Source of the DNA: Elysia chlorotica
Taxonomy: Eukaryota > Mollusca > Gastropoda > Plakobranchidae
Assembly (NCBI GenBank): GCA_003991915.1
Contig: RQTK01000081.1
Coordinates: forward strand, 718,424-782,423
Reading direction: 5' to 3'
DNA: 64,000 bases
Shown here: piece after piece, positions 28,001-42,800 of the stretch
How positions within the stretch are numbered: position 1 is the first letter of the stretch
Layout of the letters: each line of letters opens with the position of its first letter
Translations under genes and position numbers: made by a program
Notes under the pieces: model-generated
What the model was told of the DNA's origin: nothing
What the model saw: the letters and a program-made list of their open reading frames with translations, nothing else
The model's database searches: none

Positions 28001-31000
28001 TTAATATCCTCTTATAATTATGTCATCTCATTATGTGTGTTACGTCGATCTTATATATGTCATCTCATTGTATGCATACGTGTATGTACTGTCTCTATAA
28101 CTGGAACATGATGATTAAATATAATTTTTCTTATGGATAAAGTAAAATTACCTTTTCTCACAATTTCAATACTACACACTTATCAAAAGTTTTTGCCATA
28201 AGCTCTCACTATGGGAGAATAATTCAAAGAAATGGTTAATTAATATTTTTTTGACTGACCTTTCTTCATCTGAGAACTCTACAATGATCTGGTCGCATGC
28301 CTGTATGGCATATCTGTAGGACTTCTCCTCAAACCTGGGGTCATCCAGTGGGTTTACTAGTTTGGCCTGCAGAAAACAACACGCCAAAATAATTATAGCA
28401 TGACAAAACATAACACAGCCAAAAGTTTATGTGATACAAATGGTACATTGAAATAACATGTACAAACTTTGAAAACACAGTTCCCACTCAGAAAATAATT
28501 CTATGATTGGAATGTGACAAATATTCTTTAGTCAAAAAATTAAATCTAGATGTCCAGTTTGTGATATAAACTAAAAAAAAACCCATCAGTAATCAATATT
28601 ATTCTAAAATATCTACAACAAAAATATAAATTTAATGAGGAGAAAAAATATGCTTATTTTTGTTAAAATGTCGCCGGTAGATAAGTCTTAAGTTGAGTAT
28701 AATAAACGGTTAAAGAAAAGTAAAGAAAAGGAGGAAGCAGCACCATGTCTCCGAGGTACTCTGTGGTCACATCATAGATGAGAGGCAGCATCACCCGCAT
28801 CAACTCAGTGTTGCTCGTCACGCTAGAGCACCATCTGGCAAAGACAATTTTAAAAATGCAAAAGTTTAGAAAACATAAATTTTATGGCCTTGTCATATAT
28901 TTTGTAGGCACTGAGATTTTATTTAGTTTTAAATATTAGACCCATTATTGTCATGAAATATGTAACATAAAAATATGCCAGCTACATGTAACCGAAGAGT
29001 ATTCAACAATAAAACTGAACTTTCTTTTTTAAACGAAGGCAAAAAAAAATTTGATAAAATTTTAAAATCTAAAGAACAATCAGTTGGGAAGGACTTTAAT
29101 TATTTTTAAATTCAAACTTGCATGATATTGATCTTATGGTCACATAATCTAAATAGCTTCCAAGATCATGTGAATCGGACTTACACTATGAGATCACTGC
29201 CAAATCTAACCAGTGAGTGAAGGACATGTCTCAATGATGCATTGATGCAAAAGGGGGACTGGCCTGAAAAGATAATCACAAAGATGATGTGGTGACATCT
29301 AGCGAATGATGATTGAAAGAAATCTTTGAAATCGGTCAATAAAAGAGAAGCCTTAACAGACTAATATTTGAAGATATAATGGGCAGAGTACATTTTTCTG
29401 CAGGGTAAACAAACCAACAGTTCTCTATATTATGTCGCAGTGCCTCAAATCAACAGGAACAGCCATTGTACATCGTATCATACCTGAGAGAGTGACCATG
29501 TGAGCACTGTGTATTGCATCAATGTAGCTCTCACTTGGGATTGGGTCCGACGCAAAAGCATTCCTCTGGAAAAACGTGGATTGTAAAACAAATAATTAAT
29601 AATATTTCTTCCAAATCAATAGTTTAAACACTATTCTCTTTTTTTTTTTTTTCAAATGTAAAAACCCCCCTAATACTCCATTTGATTGTGCAAGTTTGAG
29701 TGATGTCAAGATCATTATGAATAAGCAAATGTATAAAAAATCTATAATATCAAGTACAGTTTCAGCAAAATTTTAGCTCCGTTATTTTGAAAAAACAACC
29801 AATACAAATATGAATTCTAAAGTATCAAAACCATTTTCAGAGAATTTAGAATGTGTGTTCACTCTCTGTAAATCATTGTAAAAAGTTTATGAAATATCTT
29901 CCTATAAACGTACCCAAGCTCCCATGCTTGGAAACTCGTTGCCGGCGCTGCTATTCCAGCGTTCCACAGCATTGCGCACAGTGCTCGGCAGGAGCCCCAC
30001 GATGCTGGGCCCTAGTCCCTTGATGGCAGTGGGATGACCGGAGCCGATGCTCAGCACCTGACCAAATGCTCTCAGGCGTTGGCCTGTCACACTCTTGTCA
30101 TCCGGCCCTCCCACTTTGTTTAAAATGCAAGACCTTAAAGAGCAGTACAGAATCACGTATAAATTTATAATTAAACTCAATAGTGGACAATCACCCCAAA
30201 AGTCACGAGACAATGAGGCTATTTTGACACACAATGTTATTTTCATTTAAGAAAACCTGTCCTTTCCCACGCCTGATAAGGACTTTCAAAATATGGAAAA
30301 CAATTTTTAAAAGTAGAGAACCAAAGAATCTTCTTACGATTATTATTGAACAACTTTTTAAAGTTAAATTGAGAAAGCCAAATTAAAACCTGTCATCTGG
30401 CATTATATTAAACATGTGTATATAATACAATTATAAAGAAAAAATTTCACAGTTTGTGATTCACTAGATCCTGAGTCTTCTTAAATGCATTCCAAATCCT
30501 TAAGTCTCTTCTAAATTGTTTTCATTGTTAACTCTTGAAACGCAATCAACCACTGCGAGCAGCCGCTATATATTCAACGCAAACATTTCTTTATTTTCTA
30601 GTTTCAGCTTAAGGATATTGAGAGGGGGCACTAAAATTTCGGAAAATTGAATAGCGTAAAATCCCATTTTAAAAAATCTGCGTTTTAAGAGTTGAGACAA
30701 AATGATACTCACAGAGTATTTTTTGTTCACCCTACTGTCATACTAGTTTTACGATGTAAACTTATCTAACTGCACCTAATAATTTAATAACACAGCATTC
30801 TTATGATACTAAATATCAATCTTAGTCGATAACTTTACCTTGCAAAAGCATTAAAGGCCTTGATCAAAACAAGAACTGCTGGAAGGAGATGCTGACAGAA
30901 GGCCATAGCCTTATTTGGAGAAGGGTCAATCTGGAAACAAATCGAGATAAAAGGGTATAGTATCAAACTTAAAAAAAAAAAAAAATTGTTTCTGCGAGGG

Positions 31001-34000
31001 TTAAGCCAATGTGGACAACAAACATTATAAAGACACTGTTTTTCGCAGGAGACTCTGGGGTATACTTTCTTAATCGAGAAAAAAATGAATGATATTAATA
31101 GGACATTTTTGGAAGGGGCAAGGTAATGGAATTAAAGGTTAACAAAAATGAAGCGATGAATATTACTTATTTATGGAACAACAACAAAAATAAAAATCTC
31201 ACTTACAAACCAATATATATGGGTTACACACAAATTCCACTTATCTTTCACACCAATAAGACATAAAAAAGACCAAGGCCTGGTTGATGAATCATTGCAC
31301 ACTTTTTCTCTTGTTCTACCCTTACCATGGCTTTGGTGTAGGTGTTGTCCAAAGACACTTGGCACTTGGCCAGCATGGCATCAAGGATGAGGATATCTGA
31401 CATCCCAGGCAAGTCCTTCGAACTGATGTCATTGCCTATGGTGAGTGGCAGCTTCGCAACCTGGAAAGACAAAAGAGCATTACAGTGCACATTTATTTCT
31501 CTTTGCAAAAATGTATTTTTTTTTAAAGCCTTGATACAACAGAAAAATACGATATTGCAATACTTAGAACGGACAAAAGAATGGACAAAAATTGCACAAC
31601 AGATAATGGATACATAAATCAGCTATCTCCCTTTGCCATTTACACTCTTTAATATTATAGCATGAAATTAAAAACTCACATTAAAATGTTCACAAAATAT
31701 CAGATTAAGCCACTAAAAACTTCCATAAACCAACCAAAGTTTCAACAGTTTATCTTCCTTGGATAGCATTATGACTATCATCCTACTGAGGCAGGAACTA
31801 GGATAAAATAAAGTAAAGATATTGTACTCTCTGGAGGAAATTCAAATCCACAAGCACAATCATAATCTGCAAACAAAGACATAAAATATATAATATAAAA
31901 TATATAAATCAAAAGGTATATATAAGGGTGACTTTATTGATCTCTCTAATGGAAATTCAAATCAACATACATTTAATAATAAAAGGACATAAATATTACA
32001 ATATGAATAAAATATGCGATAGAAATATATAGAAAGAGTGATATTTCAGTACCTGGTCTTTGATATAGCCCATGGCAAGGAGCACATCATATCTGCTGGT
32101 GTTACTTGTGCCTGATGCAAGGTCGAGCAGATCGGCAGCCTCTGGAGGTGCAAGTCCTTGTTTTACCAAGCAATCCTTTAGGAAAGTCATAGATAGAAAC
32201 ACAAACAAATGGCAGAATTTTAAGAGTGTTGAAAAATGCTTGACAAAAAATGATCTACGAGACAAATTATGGGTAGAAAAGTCAATTTTAATATTTTATA
32301 AGATAATGAAAATCCTTTAAGGAGTATATTGTGGGGGTCTTTCAAACTGCCTAGTATCTCACAAAATAACCTGAAGAAATCGTTTCTTTATATGATTTCA
32401 CTTTCACAATAAAAAAGCTAAACAAAGATTATAATTTTAATAAGAGGTAATAGATGATATATTTAAAACAGCTTTTACCATTACATGATTCTCTAAGAAG
32501 TATATATTCAAACTGAGAAATTAAGGAAAAACATACCTGTATCCATGAGGAGTAAGTCTTGTGACCCAGGCGAGGGGCCCACCGCAATGTGTGGAGGACA
32601 AACGCCCGGCCCATGTTCAGGTCTGAAGTGCCCAGCATGCGAATGTAGTCCACAGAGGGTGGGAGGCAGGACAAAAGGCGCCACAGGAGCAAAAAATGGT
32701 AATGCATGGCGGAGGCATCCTGCAAAGATACACAGCATACTATAGTGAAAGAAAATATAACAGAGTGTCGGGCAATTTTTTTTTTTCTTTAATCTGAGAC
32801 TAACAAAAATCATATCAACAGAAATCAAAATGTTAAGAGAGAAGTGGATGCGGTTCTCATTGCACAATTTTCACTCATTTTCTTCTTTCCAGAAAAGCAG
32901 AAAAGTTGGGAAGGGGGCGGTGAGGGATATAATTTTCTGGTTTACAAAGTCTTTGTCTAATTCCTGGAATTAAAATCTACCTGCTGGCCACATTCATGTT
33001 TTATTGGGTTCAGTTTTTTTTCTTTCTTCTACATTTCATTACTTAAATAGAAAAGAAGAATGCATTCTTTACCAGGAGAGAAAGTTTCTCTTTGGTCTTG
33101 TCACACTGGGATCCAGCCATGAGCAGCCCAACACAGGATGAGTAGAGCTGGGCATAGTCAAGCTTGTACTCCTTGCCCAGAAGAACATTCACAGCCTGTA
33201 TAGTGTGGACAAAATCACAAACACACACAAGAATGTTGATGATAAATATTATGAATCAAAGCAATCTAAAATAATCTAATTGTTCTAAATGCAAATAAAA
33301 TAGTCTCCCAGTAATATTTCAAACACTGAGGTACAAGATTGTCCTTAAATTTGGGCAATATTTCAAAATTTAAAATCCATCCAATTAGTATTTTCTAAAG
33401 ACTTGAATTTAAAGAGATTCTAAGGCTGGTTACACATTACATATGATTCACTATCAACTTTTTTTATTTCTAATTTTTCCTCCCTTGACTTAAAATCCCT
33501 CAATGAATTTGAAAGGTATCATCCTTGTTTCCTTACCAACCCATCCACCTTGCTTCCGTCCTGTATGCTTGGATCAGGGGGACACAGGTTGTAGAATCGA
33601 GGTCTCATGGTTCCAGCTGGATACATGTGTTCACACAAAAATGAAAAAAGAAAATGTTAGCACACATCGACTTTGTTGTTCCTTCTGTTAAAAAATGTAC
33701 AAACTATATTTGATTAACTTTGGGAAAGCCAATAAAACCATTTTATCTCTCATTTTTTAAACCTGATGTCACATACATGTTTTAATGGGTATTTAAAATC
33801 CATCCAATTAGTATTTTCTAAAGACTTGAATTTAAAGAGATTCTAAGGCTGGTTACACATTACATATGATTCACTATCAACTTTTTTTATTTCTAATTTT
33901 TCCTCCCTTGACTTAAAATCCTTAATGAATTTGAAAGGTATCCTCCTTGTTTCCTTACCAATCCATCCACCTTGCTTCCGTCCTGTATGCTTGGATCAGG

Positions 34001-36817
34001 GGGACACAGGTTGTAGAATCGAGGCCTCATGGTTCCAGCTGGATACATTTGTTCACACAAACATGAAAAAAGAAAATGTTAGCACACATCGACTTTGTTG
34101 TTCCTTCTGTTAAAAAATGTACAAACTATATTTGATTAACTTTGGGAAAGCCAATAAAACCATTTTATCAAACAAATGAATAGATATTTCATGATGAAAA
34201 TAAAAATTGTCATACAAACTAAGGATAATTATAAACACTACTATTTATATCACAATTTAGAAGATTCATACCATGGAAGCAAAAATAAAAGGTAAATAAA
34301 TTTAAAAAAATAATTCTTCATCAATGACAGATTTGAGAAATGTGAAAATATTTGAATATTCCTATCTAACATAGCTCTATGTAATTGAATTTTAAATCCA
34401 ATGAAACCAGGCAATCCCTTACCTTCTTGAGCCTCCAGTGAAGGCAAACTTCTCCGATAATTTTCCTCCACTTCTCTACAGGAGAAGTATTTTGTTGGAC
34501 CGCACTGAGAGGCTTTGTTAGAGAGAACAGTCTATGCAGGGGGCTTGGCGAAACTCATTTAACATGTGTTCCAAGAAGGAATATTACCCAATTTTTAATT
34601 CAAATTGCGTGGCTTGTGTCCCTTTAATTTTTTTTTTTAGTTTTATCTTGACTATGTTTAAACCAAAATATGTTTAAACCGAAATTGAAATTAGATCCCC
34701 TAAATTTTCGGTTTAAACGTGTTCCACTGTATATATAACAAAAATAGTGATATCTAAAGCAGCCCTTGTTTTTCTCTATCTTCAAATTACATGTGACCTT
34801 TTCTTTTTAAGAAAACAAACTGTTAGAACATCAGCAGTATAAGGGGTATTTTAATGCACAATGGGTCTTCTAAAACATTCTTAGTTGTTCAAGAATAATT
34901 CAAGCAGTTGCCATTAGAACTCTTCTTTTACAGTATCAATTATGAACATAATTTTTCATAAGTTCTATCGAAATGAATGTAAAACTACAAGTCTACCCTG
35001 TATGATATCTTTTGAAAATTGAAGTAAGTGTTTTTATTGCATAAATCCCAATATTTTGATACAGACAAAGTATATAAAGATAAAAGCATATAAACACAAG
35101 ACTGAGCTATGTTTCTCTAGAGACGCGGCCTCAAAGCTAACCTGCTCCATAAGTTGGGCTGGCGGGTCATAGAAGTAGTGTAGCAGGTACTCAAACACCA
35201 GCACAAGTCGGCTCAGAGCTAGTGGCACGGTTTTCTCAATCACACTGAAAATTAGTGTAGGGAAAACAAATTTATATTACAAAGACAACAACATATATAT
35301 ACATATTGACAGACGTTTGCTTTTTTCCTTCTTAAATAAAAAAAACAACATAAAACTATATATTTATGAGGTCTTGCAAGAATTTTTCAAACTTCTGCTT
35401 ACAGGTTGTAAAAGATTTAAATAGTAAGTAAGAAATGAATATCACGCATAATACATGATTTACAGAGATGCACAGATTACGTGGGGGAAATGTGGGATTC
35501 TTACCACAGCCGCAGACCATTTGGGGTTCAGATTTTATATTATACATCAATTCGAAAAAACTGCTGCAGGATGCTTAGGCAGGAATAGGGAATGATTACA
35601 CAGTGCATAAAAAGAAAGAAAACAAAACAGTTGGATGGAAAAATATCTGCCCTATAAAGAATAAAACTTTAAAATGTGACAAAACTAAAACCTTGCCTTC
35701 GTTCAATTTGAGCAACCTCCTGTACAATGTTGCAAATCTTCACTAGGATCTGTTTTTTCTGACTGAGGCTCAGTCCATGGAACAAGAACATCAGCACTTG
35801 AATGTGCTCCACGTTCACATCTGAGGACAAATTTTAAATGTTTCAAACCACCTATAAAACAAGTAGAACAGATTTCAAAGAGATTCTGTAAACTTGAAAA
35901 TAAAGTTATCGATTTATAACAAAAACCAAAATTGCGCTTTGAAAACAAAGGAAAGATTAAGTAAAAGATATACATGTACTAAAAAAGGTATATAGCTTAA
36001 CAACATTTCTCCTTCAAATTATGGGGGAATATAACCCAAAAAAAAACCTACACAAAAACAATAAATAAAAGAAAAAGTCGTATAACCTTCAAGAAGCTCA
36101 ATCTTAGTCTCTGTGCTCTCAATGGTTGTCTGCAGACGCTTGAGGAACTTGCTCCACACACTGATGACGGCAGCATCCGCCGAGTTTGATGCAGCCCTGG
36201 GCACGACGCTGGCACCCTGCTGAGTTCTCTCCTGCTGCTGGCGGTGAAGCACCACGCTGACCAGCACGGCCAGCGAGCGAGGATGCACCGTCAGGCTCCA
36301 CGGGTCCGTGTTGAAAGGGCTCACGCCAAGCACACCCAGGTAGTAATCCTGCTCGAGAAAATGAGGAAATCAAACTTTGAAACAAATGTAAAACTAATGC
36401 TTTATTGCATATGAACAAAAAAAAAATTTAGAAAAAGAAAGTGCCTCCTTTCAGATCATAGAACACTGTTCTGCTGGTGTTGTGTTTCTGATATTTATAG
36501 GTAATGTATTCGTGGGGCATGGCAGCTTACTTAATTCACTTACCTGTAACTGGGATGACAAACAGCTTGAAGCAATCAGATTGTGGTTGAGTCTTGCAAG
36601 AACAAGAGCGATGCTTGCATAGCCTTTGTCTGAAATCAAATTTAATTGCACCTTAATAGAAATTATGAAATGAAAGGGCAATGAAAGAGAAGAAACATTA
36701 TTGTCTATCTGAGATATTTATCTATGTGCAGCAATACTATTAGTTATGCAATAAAAAACCATAAAGTAATAATAATAATCAACAACAACAACAATTAGAA
36801 ATAATAATAATAATAAC

Positions 36818-36852
<35 letters not shown>

Positions 36853-39800
36853 GATTAAGTAAAAGATATACATGTACTAAAAAAGGTATATAGCTTAACA
36901 ACATTTCTCATTCAAATTGAAGGGGAATATAACCCAAAAACAATAAGTAATAGAAAAAGTCGTATAACCTTCAAGAAGCTCAATCTTAGTCTCTGTGCTC
37001 TCAATGGTCGTCTGCAGACGCTTGAGGAACTTGTTCCACACACTGATGACGGCAGCATCGGCCGAGTTTGCTGCAGCCCTGGGCACGACGCTGGCGCTCT
37101 GCTGGCTTCTCTCCTGCTGCTGGCGGTGAAGCACCACGCTGACTAGCACAGCCAGCGAGCGAGGATGCACCGTCAGGCTCCACGGGTCCGTGTTGAAAGG
37201 ACTCACGCCAAGCACACCCAGGTAGTAATCCTGCTCGACAAAATGAGTAAATCAAACTTTGAAACAAATGTAAAACTAATGCTTTATAGCATATGGAAAA
37301 AAAATTTAGAAAAAGAAAGTGCCTCCTTTCAGATCATAAAATACTGTTCTGCTGGTGTTGTGTTTCTGATATTCATAGGTAATGTATTCATGGGGCATGG
37401 CAGCTTACTTAAATTCACTTACCTGTAACTGGGATGACAAGCAGCTTGAAGCAATCAGATTGTGGTTGAGTCTCGCAAGAACAAGAGCGATGCTTGCATA
37501 GCCTTTGTCTGAAATCAAATTTAATTGCACCTTAATAGAAATTAGAAGTGAAACAGCAATGAAATATGCATATGAATAAAAAGTCCTCTCAGAGTTGAGT
37601 TGGTTTTAACGTCCAACGTCAGCATTACATAGGCTATATTGTGGACATATCCCAAGACTGACGTCTGACAATTTTATGTGCTGCCACACACATGACAGGG
37701 CGGGGATACAATGACTCCTGTTTCATCCGGTTACATAAACTGACACTGACCCAACCAGTAAGGAACGGAAGTCGCCAGGGCTCAAACCACTGAACTCCTC
37801 CATCGGAAGCCGATGTTCTACCACTGCCCCACAACAACCAAAAAACAAAAAAACAACCAACTAAAACATTTTTCTTCTTCAATGAACTCACCAGATTCCA
37901 AGCGAGCACACTCTTTGTCCAAATCTTTCGTGAGCTGGGCAAACATGGTCACATGGTCCTGTGTGATGCTTGATCTGGTAGTGCAGGATTAAGTTTGTAT
38001 GGGATATATTTCATTGTTCAAATCATTATCCTATTCCAAGTAGGTCAACTCTCGATAACATGTCTCCAAAGCAGTGGTTAAAAAAAGCATACAAAAAAAA
38101 ATTCCAACAATAGTGTATAAACTAGATGATAGAAATGATGGTTTCATTTTCTTTTCAATATTTGTGTACTGATGTTAAGCAATTGGAGGGAAAAAAATAT
38201 GTCGAATCATGGAAGCATGTTGCATTTTAAAACATTGCAATGAAGGTAAGCTTATAATTAATCTATTTATCAAGCTGAAATGAAACGAAAATCTTGTCTT
38301 AGTTATTCTGAGTCCCACAAAACAAGAGGGGAGTATTCTTCTCAAAAATTTCTGCTATGGAATGACACACACATCTATGGGTCTCATCAGCAACTTACAA
38401 GGCTGAAACAAAGGAGACTGCGCAAGAATGTGTATGATGTAAACAAGTTATCACAGAAACTTACCTTGAGATGGCACTGATATTTGCATTCCGAGACGTG
38501 AGAAGGTAAACATTGAAGAAGTTCATTACAGAGCTGACCAGGGCTATAAACTGAAAAAAGAAAAAAAGCAGAACGGCGTGAGAAAAATTTACCCTCTTGA
38601 ATGAGATTCAGACGACACACAAACCATCTTTTGTACACTTCTTCAAACACAAATTTTCTCTATCTTTGTGAAACAGAACCCATCGAATTCAATCTCAAAC
38701 ATCAACAAGGTTTGCTTGGTCGATTTCTTCCGTTTGCCACCTCACTTTTTAGCTGCAGTTTTCAATCTTTTTGTAAAGATCAGAAAATCCTCTTTCAAGT
38801 CCCAGTTGATACATTAATTTCTATTCATATAACTTTCAACAATCGAAGTCAAGTTAGCGACAAAATTTCAGGAATGTGAACGTTTAAAAAAATCATTGTA
38901 TATTATTTTCTCTTCTTCGTTAAACAAAAAAATGGGAAATTCAAATAGCAGCTTTATACCGTCTTAAGTTGAAATATGAATGGTGATAACTTTAAACCAT
39001 GACAACAAAGCTAAGCACTGCAAAAGATTAAAAAAAAACCTAAAAGAAAAACTTACACCTTCAGGCTCCATCTTGTCAGGAACAAAGTTGGGACTACCAC
39101 TACCAACGCTCGCTTCCCTTTGCCTTTTCGATTCCCCTCCGGCCATACCCTCTACCTTGGGTCTTTGAGGAGGGGGAGGAGTAGCAGTACTCGATTCATA
39201 GGGAGACAGGGCTTCATCCAGCCACTGCCCTAAAATCGGCTCTGAGTCATCCTCTGTAAAGTAGTTGAAAGAATGTGAACAAATCAATTATAAGTGGGTT
39301 TTCTGTTGACAAAACTTCACCAAGGAGTTATGTGGGGAAAAATAATATGGGCATTATTCATCTTTTCTTTGTCTATGAAAGTTAAAAATGACCTACTTTA
39401 CTTTAATTTTCCAATCCAGCAGCCAACTGAGCCTTTCAAAGTTACAAATCACATATATCAATAAATATGTCTGATGCTTCTTAATATTAATTATGATGGT
39501 TTAGAACTATTGGACGTCTAGTGCATAATAAAAGGAAAATCCATTTTAAAAAAAAAGTGCATATATCACAAACTGCCAAACTTGTGCATAAGACTAATAA
39601 CACATATCTTAGTTATATTGAAAAAAAATTCCTATTTGGAGGAAAGAGGATTAAAGTTTTCAAGCGCTAATAGTTACCCTCGCTGCTCCCCTCTGAGGTG
39701 CTGAAGTCATCCTCGTAGAAAGTGTTTGAATCTGAAGTGCTGCTGCTACTGATTGTTTCCTGCGAGTCAGAGCCTTGCTTCAGTCGCTTCAGATACACGG

Positions 39801-42800
39801 CCTGCAGACGCCGGATTGCAAAAAACTCCATCAGATCGCATATACTTTTGCATTGCTGATTAATTTATTTTGTAATAATAAAAAAAACAACTTATAAGCG
39901 CTAGAAAATTTTTTAAAAATATTTCACAGACAAAATAAAAGAGCCTTTTATAGCTTCTCTGATCTCAAATCCTCTTAAAAAAAAAAAACATTGCTAGGTG
40001 ATAAAAAGAACATATTTTTTCAAAAACATATGGCCATATTTCACAGACCTTCTTAAAAGCAGTGGACATAAGCTGGATGACGAGATCAGGGACTGAGACG
40101 GCCTGGAACAGAGCCTTGACCCTCCCCCAGGCTGTCAGGCTATCCAGAATGTCCACGCCCAGCCCAGCACTGGTCACAGGGCCAAGTGTCTAAAGAGAGA
40201 ATCATAAGGGGGAGTTATTACTTCTCATACATCATTTGCAAAACAATTATTGTGTCCCTAGAGCATAATTTAAGTATTGGTCTGTCAACTCTTAAGGAAC
40301 TATCCATGGAAATTTGTGTGTGTCATAAAGTTTTTGAACATCCAAGCTATTCTGAACAAGAAAAAAAATAATTTCATAGCAATATCATACTTTGTTGTTC
40401 TTGTAGCTCTTTTTACTAGAATAGCATTTTCTATTTGTGATTAAAAAAAAAATGTGCACTGTTTTTAATACACAACTGGGTTTTTCTAGATTAATTATAA
40501 ATTTGTATTTTTTTTTTTAAATAATCTATTGGGATTTTTTTTTAATTTGAACAGAAAATCAGTTCATTTACCACTAATATATTCATTTGGATTAAAAACT
40601 GTTCTCTGTTGGCTTTTTTTCCACTTTAACAATGAAGAAGAAGAAAACAAAGTACCCCAAAGTAAAAAGAAATAATGAAGTTTATCACGACATTGAGCCT
40701 TACAGTTACTGTCTCCTCTGCTCCTTCAATATTCAGATCTTCCAGAAGTGGAATCAACAGCTGAATAGCATTTGTTGCCAGGGCCACTGCAGTAACACTT
40801 AGGAATGGGTGGGATCTGATAAAGCAAGGTTAGAAGCACATGAATTGACTGTAAAAACAAAACACATAATACCATTAACAAGTAAAATGAAAATAGAGGT
40901 TGTTTGGGTTTTTTTAAACCACAGAAACATGTGTAGGGGAGACATGCGTTAAAAGTGGCATCATGTCTAACACAAAACAAGGAGTGCTGCTTTAGATGGA
41001 CCTATTTATCCTGGGATAATGGCATCTAACGTATAACATTAATATGAGTAGCCCTCTAGAATATTTTGCAAGACTAAAAAAGTTATGACATCACAGACGG
41101 ATGGAAAGGTGGCATCAAGAGCATACATAGTTAATTTTGTACTAGTAACCTATACTAACGCTTTGCACACCATTAATGTGTAAATAGACTATTACTTAAA
41201 TCGTAGAGAAGGTCAAAACGAAAGCAACCTATTTTCGACTTACTGCCAGTCGTAGGAGTAACTGACACTTTTAGATACATGAATATGCATTATCGCATTG
41301 TTATAACAGTGTTGTGATACAGTTACACATTTTCTTGCATATGGACCCAATCAGGTAATTCTATATTATTGATACCATTCAAAGAAAACCTCTGTGATTT
41401 GAGTTGTGTTCCGATAATGCATTTATTTTGCTAACGGGTGTGCTAAGGGGTCAGATTGGATGACATGTTTTCAATTCGATATCGCTCAAAGACAAAATTC
41501 CGCAATTTGCTGGTTTTGAGGGGAAAGGAGGAAAAGGAGAAATAAGGAGGAAAACCTGGAAAAAGTAGCGAATTTCCGTGGATATGCGAGAGATTATGAT
41601 CACTAATGGTTTTCTGAAATCTCTGTTACCTAGGTTTGTTTCCCTGCGATACTAAAGAAACTATAGTTGCTTAGCTTTTTTTGCACAACAAGCTACAAAA
41701 CAAAAGTAAAAAACTAACCAGCACTTAACAAAGCTTACCCTTTGCCAGAGGGAGGTCTCCCCGGAGCAGCAGATACAGCTGTGCTGGTCCCTGACTGCTC
41801 TTTTCTCTGGTCCGCAGTTCCTTTTGGTTTCAACTCCTTCCTCTCCAGAATAACAGCAGGAGTGAGGGCGAGAATGCCCTGCAGACCCTCCAGGCTCTCC
41901 CATGCAGCCAGCAGGTTCAAGTTCTGGGCCACGCTACCCCCAGCCCTAGTGGATGTCTTTATGGCAGAGGATACCCAGTTGAATATCTCGAGCTGCAAGC
42001 ATCAAACACACAGAACAAAAAACAAGTTCATTAATACTATAACCATTCAAGTTCCATTAACAAATTCTACCCTGCACATGGTATATCTTGTAGGGCTATA
42101 TCTGTTCCCAGGGCCCGAGACAGAGTTATCTGAGATCCAGGGCTGCTGCCTCCTGGCCCGAGTACGAGAATACCTCAATAACCTGTATTTTATGTCACTC
42201 TTTAATTTAGACCCGTAGCTCTTTTGTTTCTTGAAATAACAACTAATGAGATGTCACATGATAAAAACAAATGGCGCCCCTTTGTGGAAATAAACTATGA
42301 TTGGTATATTCTTCATTTTTAATCGATTTTCCACGTTTCTTTACGACTGAAGTATGAACAATCTCATATATTGGTTCGGCACAAAGAAACTGTTATGGAT
42401 CCTGGAAGTGAGGATAAGAGTGTGTCTCAGATAATGATCCAGATGATTGTGATTCTGATTTAGAATCTGGAGAGCTAGAAATTAAGCAATCACCAACTGA
42501 TGTAAATCTAGATCTAGCCTCTGGAAGGCTGGGCCGACCAGCCAGGCAATCTAAGCAGAGCAGCACCTTACCTTGACTGGGTCATTACTTCGGGTGGCCA
42601 AGGCAGCATCTCTTATAGATTTTTCTTTTTTTTTTAATATCATAAATTATTTTAAGATGTTTTTTAAGCTGATCTATTTTTAACTTCTTTATTTCAGTAA
42701 CTTTACAGTTGTGATAAAGAATTGCTTTCCGATCATATTAGCCTCAGAAATTATATTTCAAACCATGTGATAGGAGTCTATTAATCTGAAAAACAATATT

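Noticed and set aside
35697-35730. GT donors inside UBR4 exon 17 (for example GAG followed by GTTGCT)
   Set aside because: They put exon 18 in a frame that meets TGA at once; the GC donor is the only consistent choice.
41742-42218. Open frame of 158 codons on the plus strand
   Set aside because: It is antisense to UBR4 exon 8 and runs into intron; the minus-strand frame is the one with family similarity and matched splice sites.
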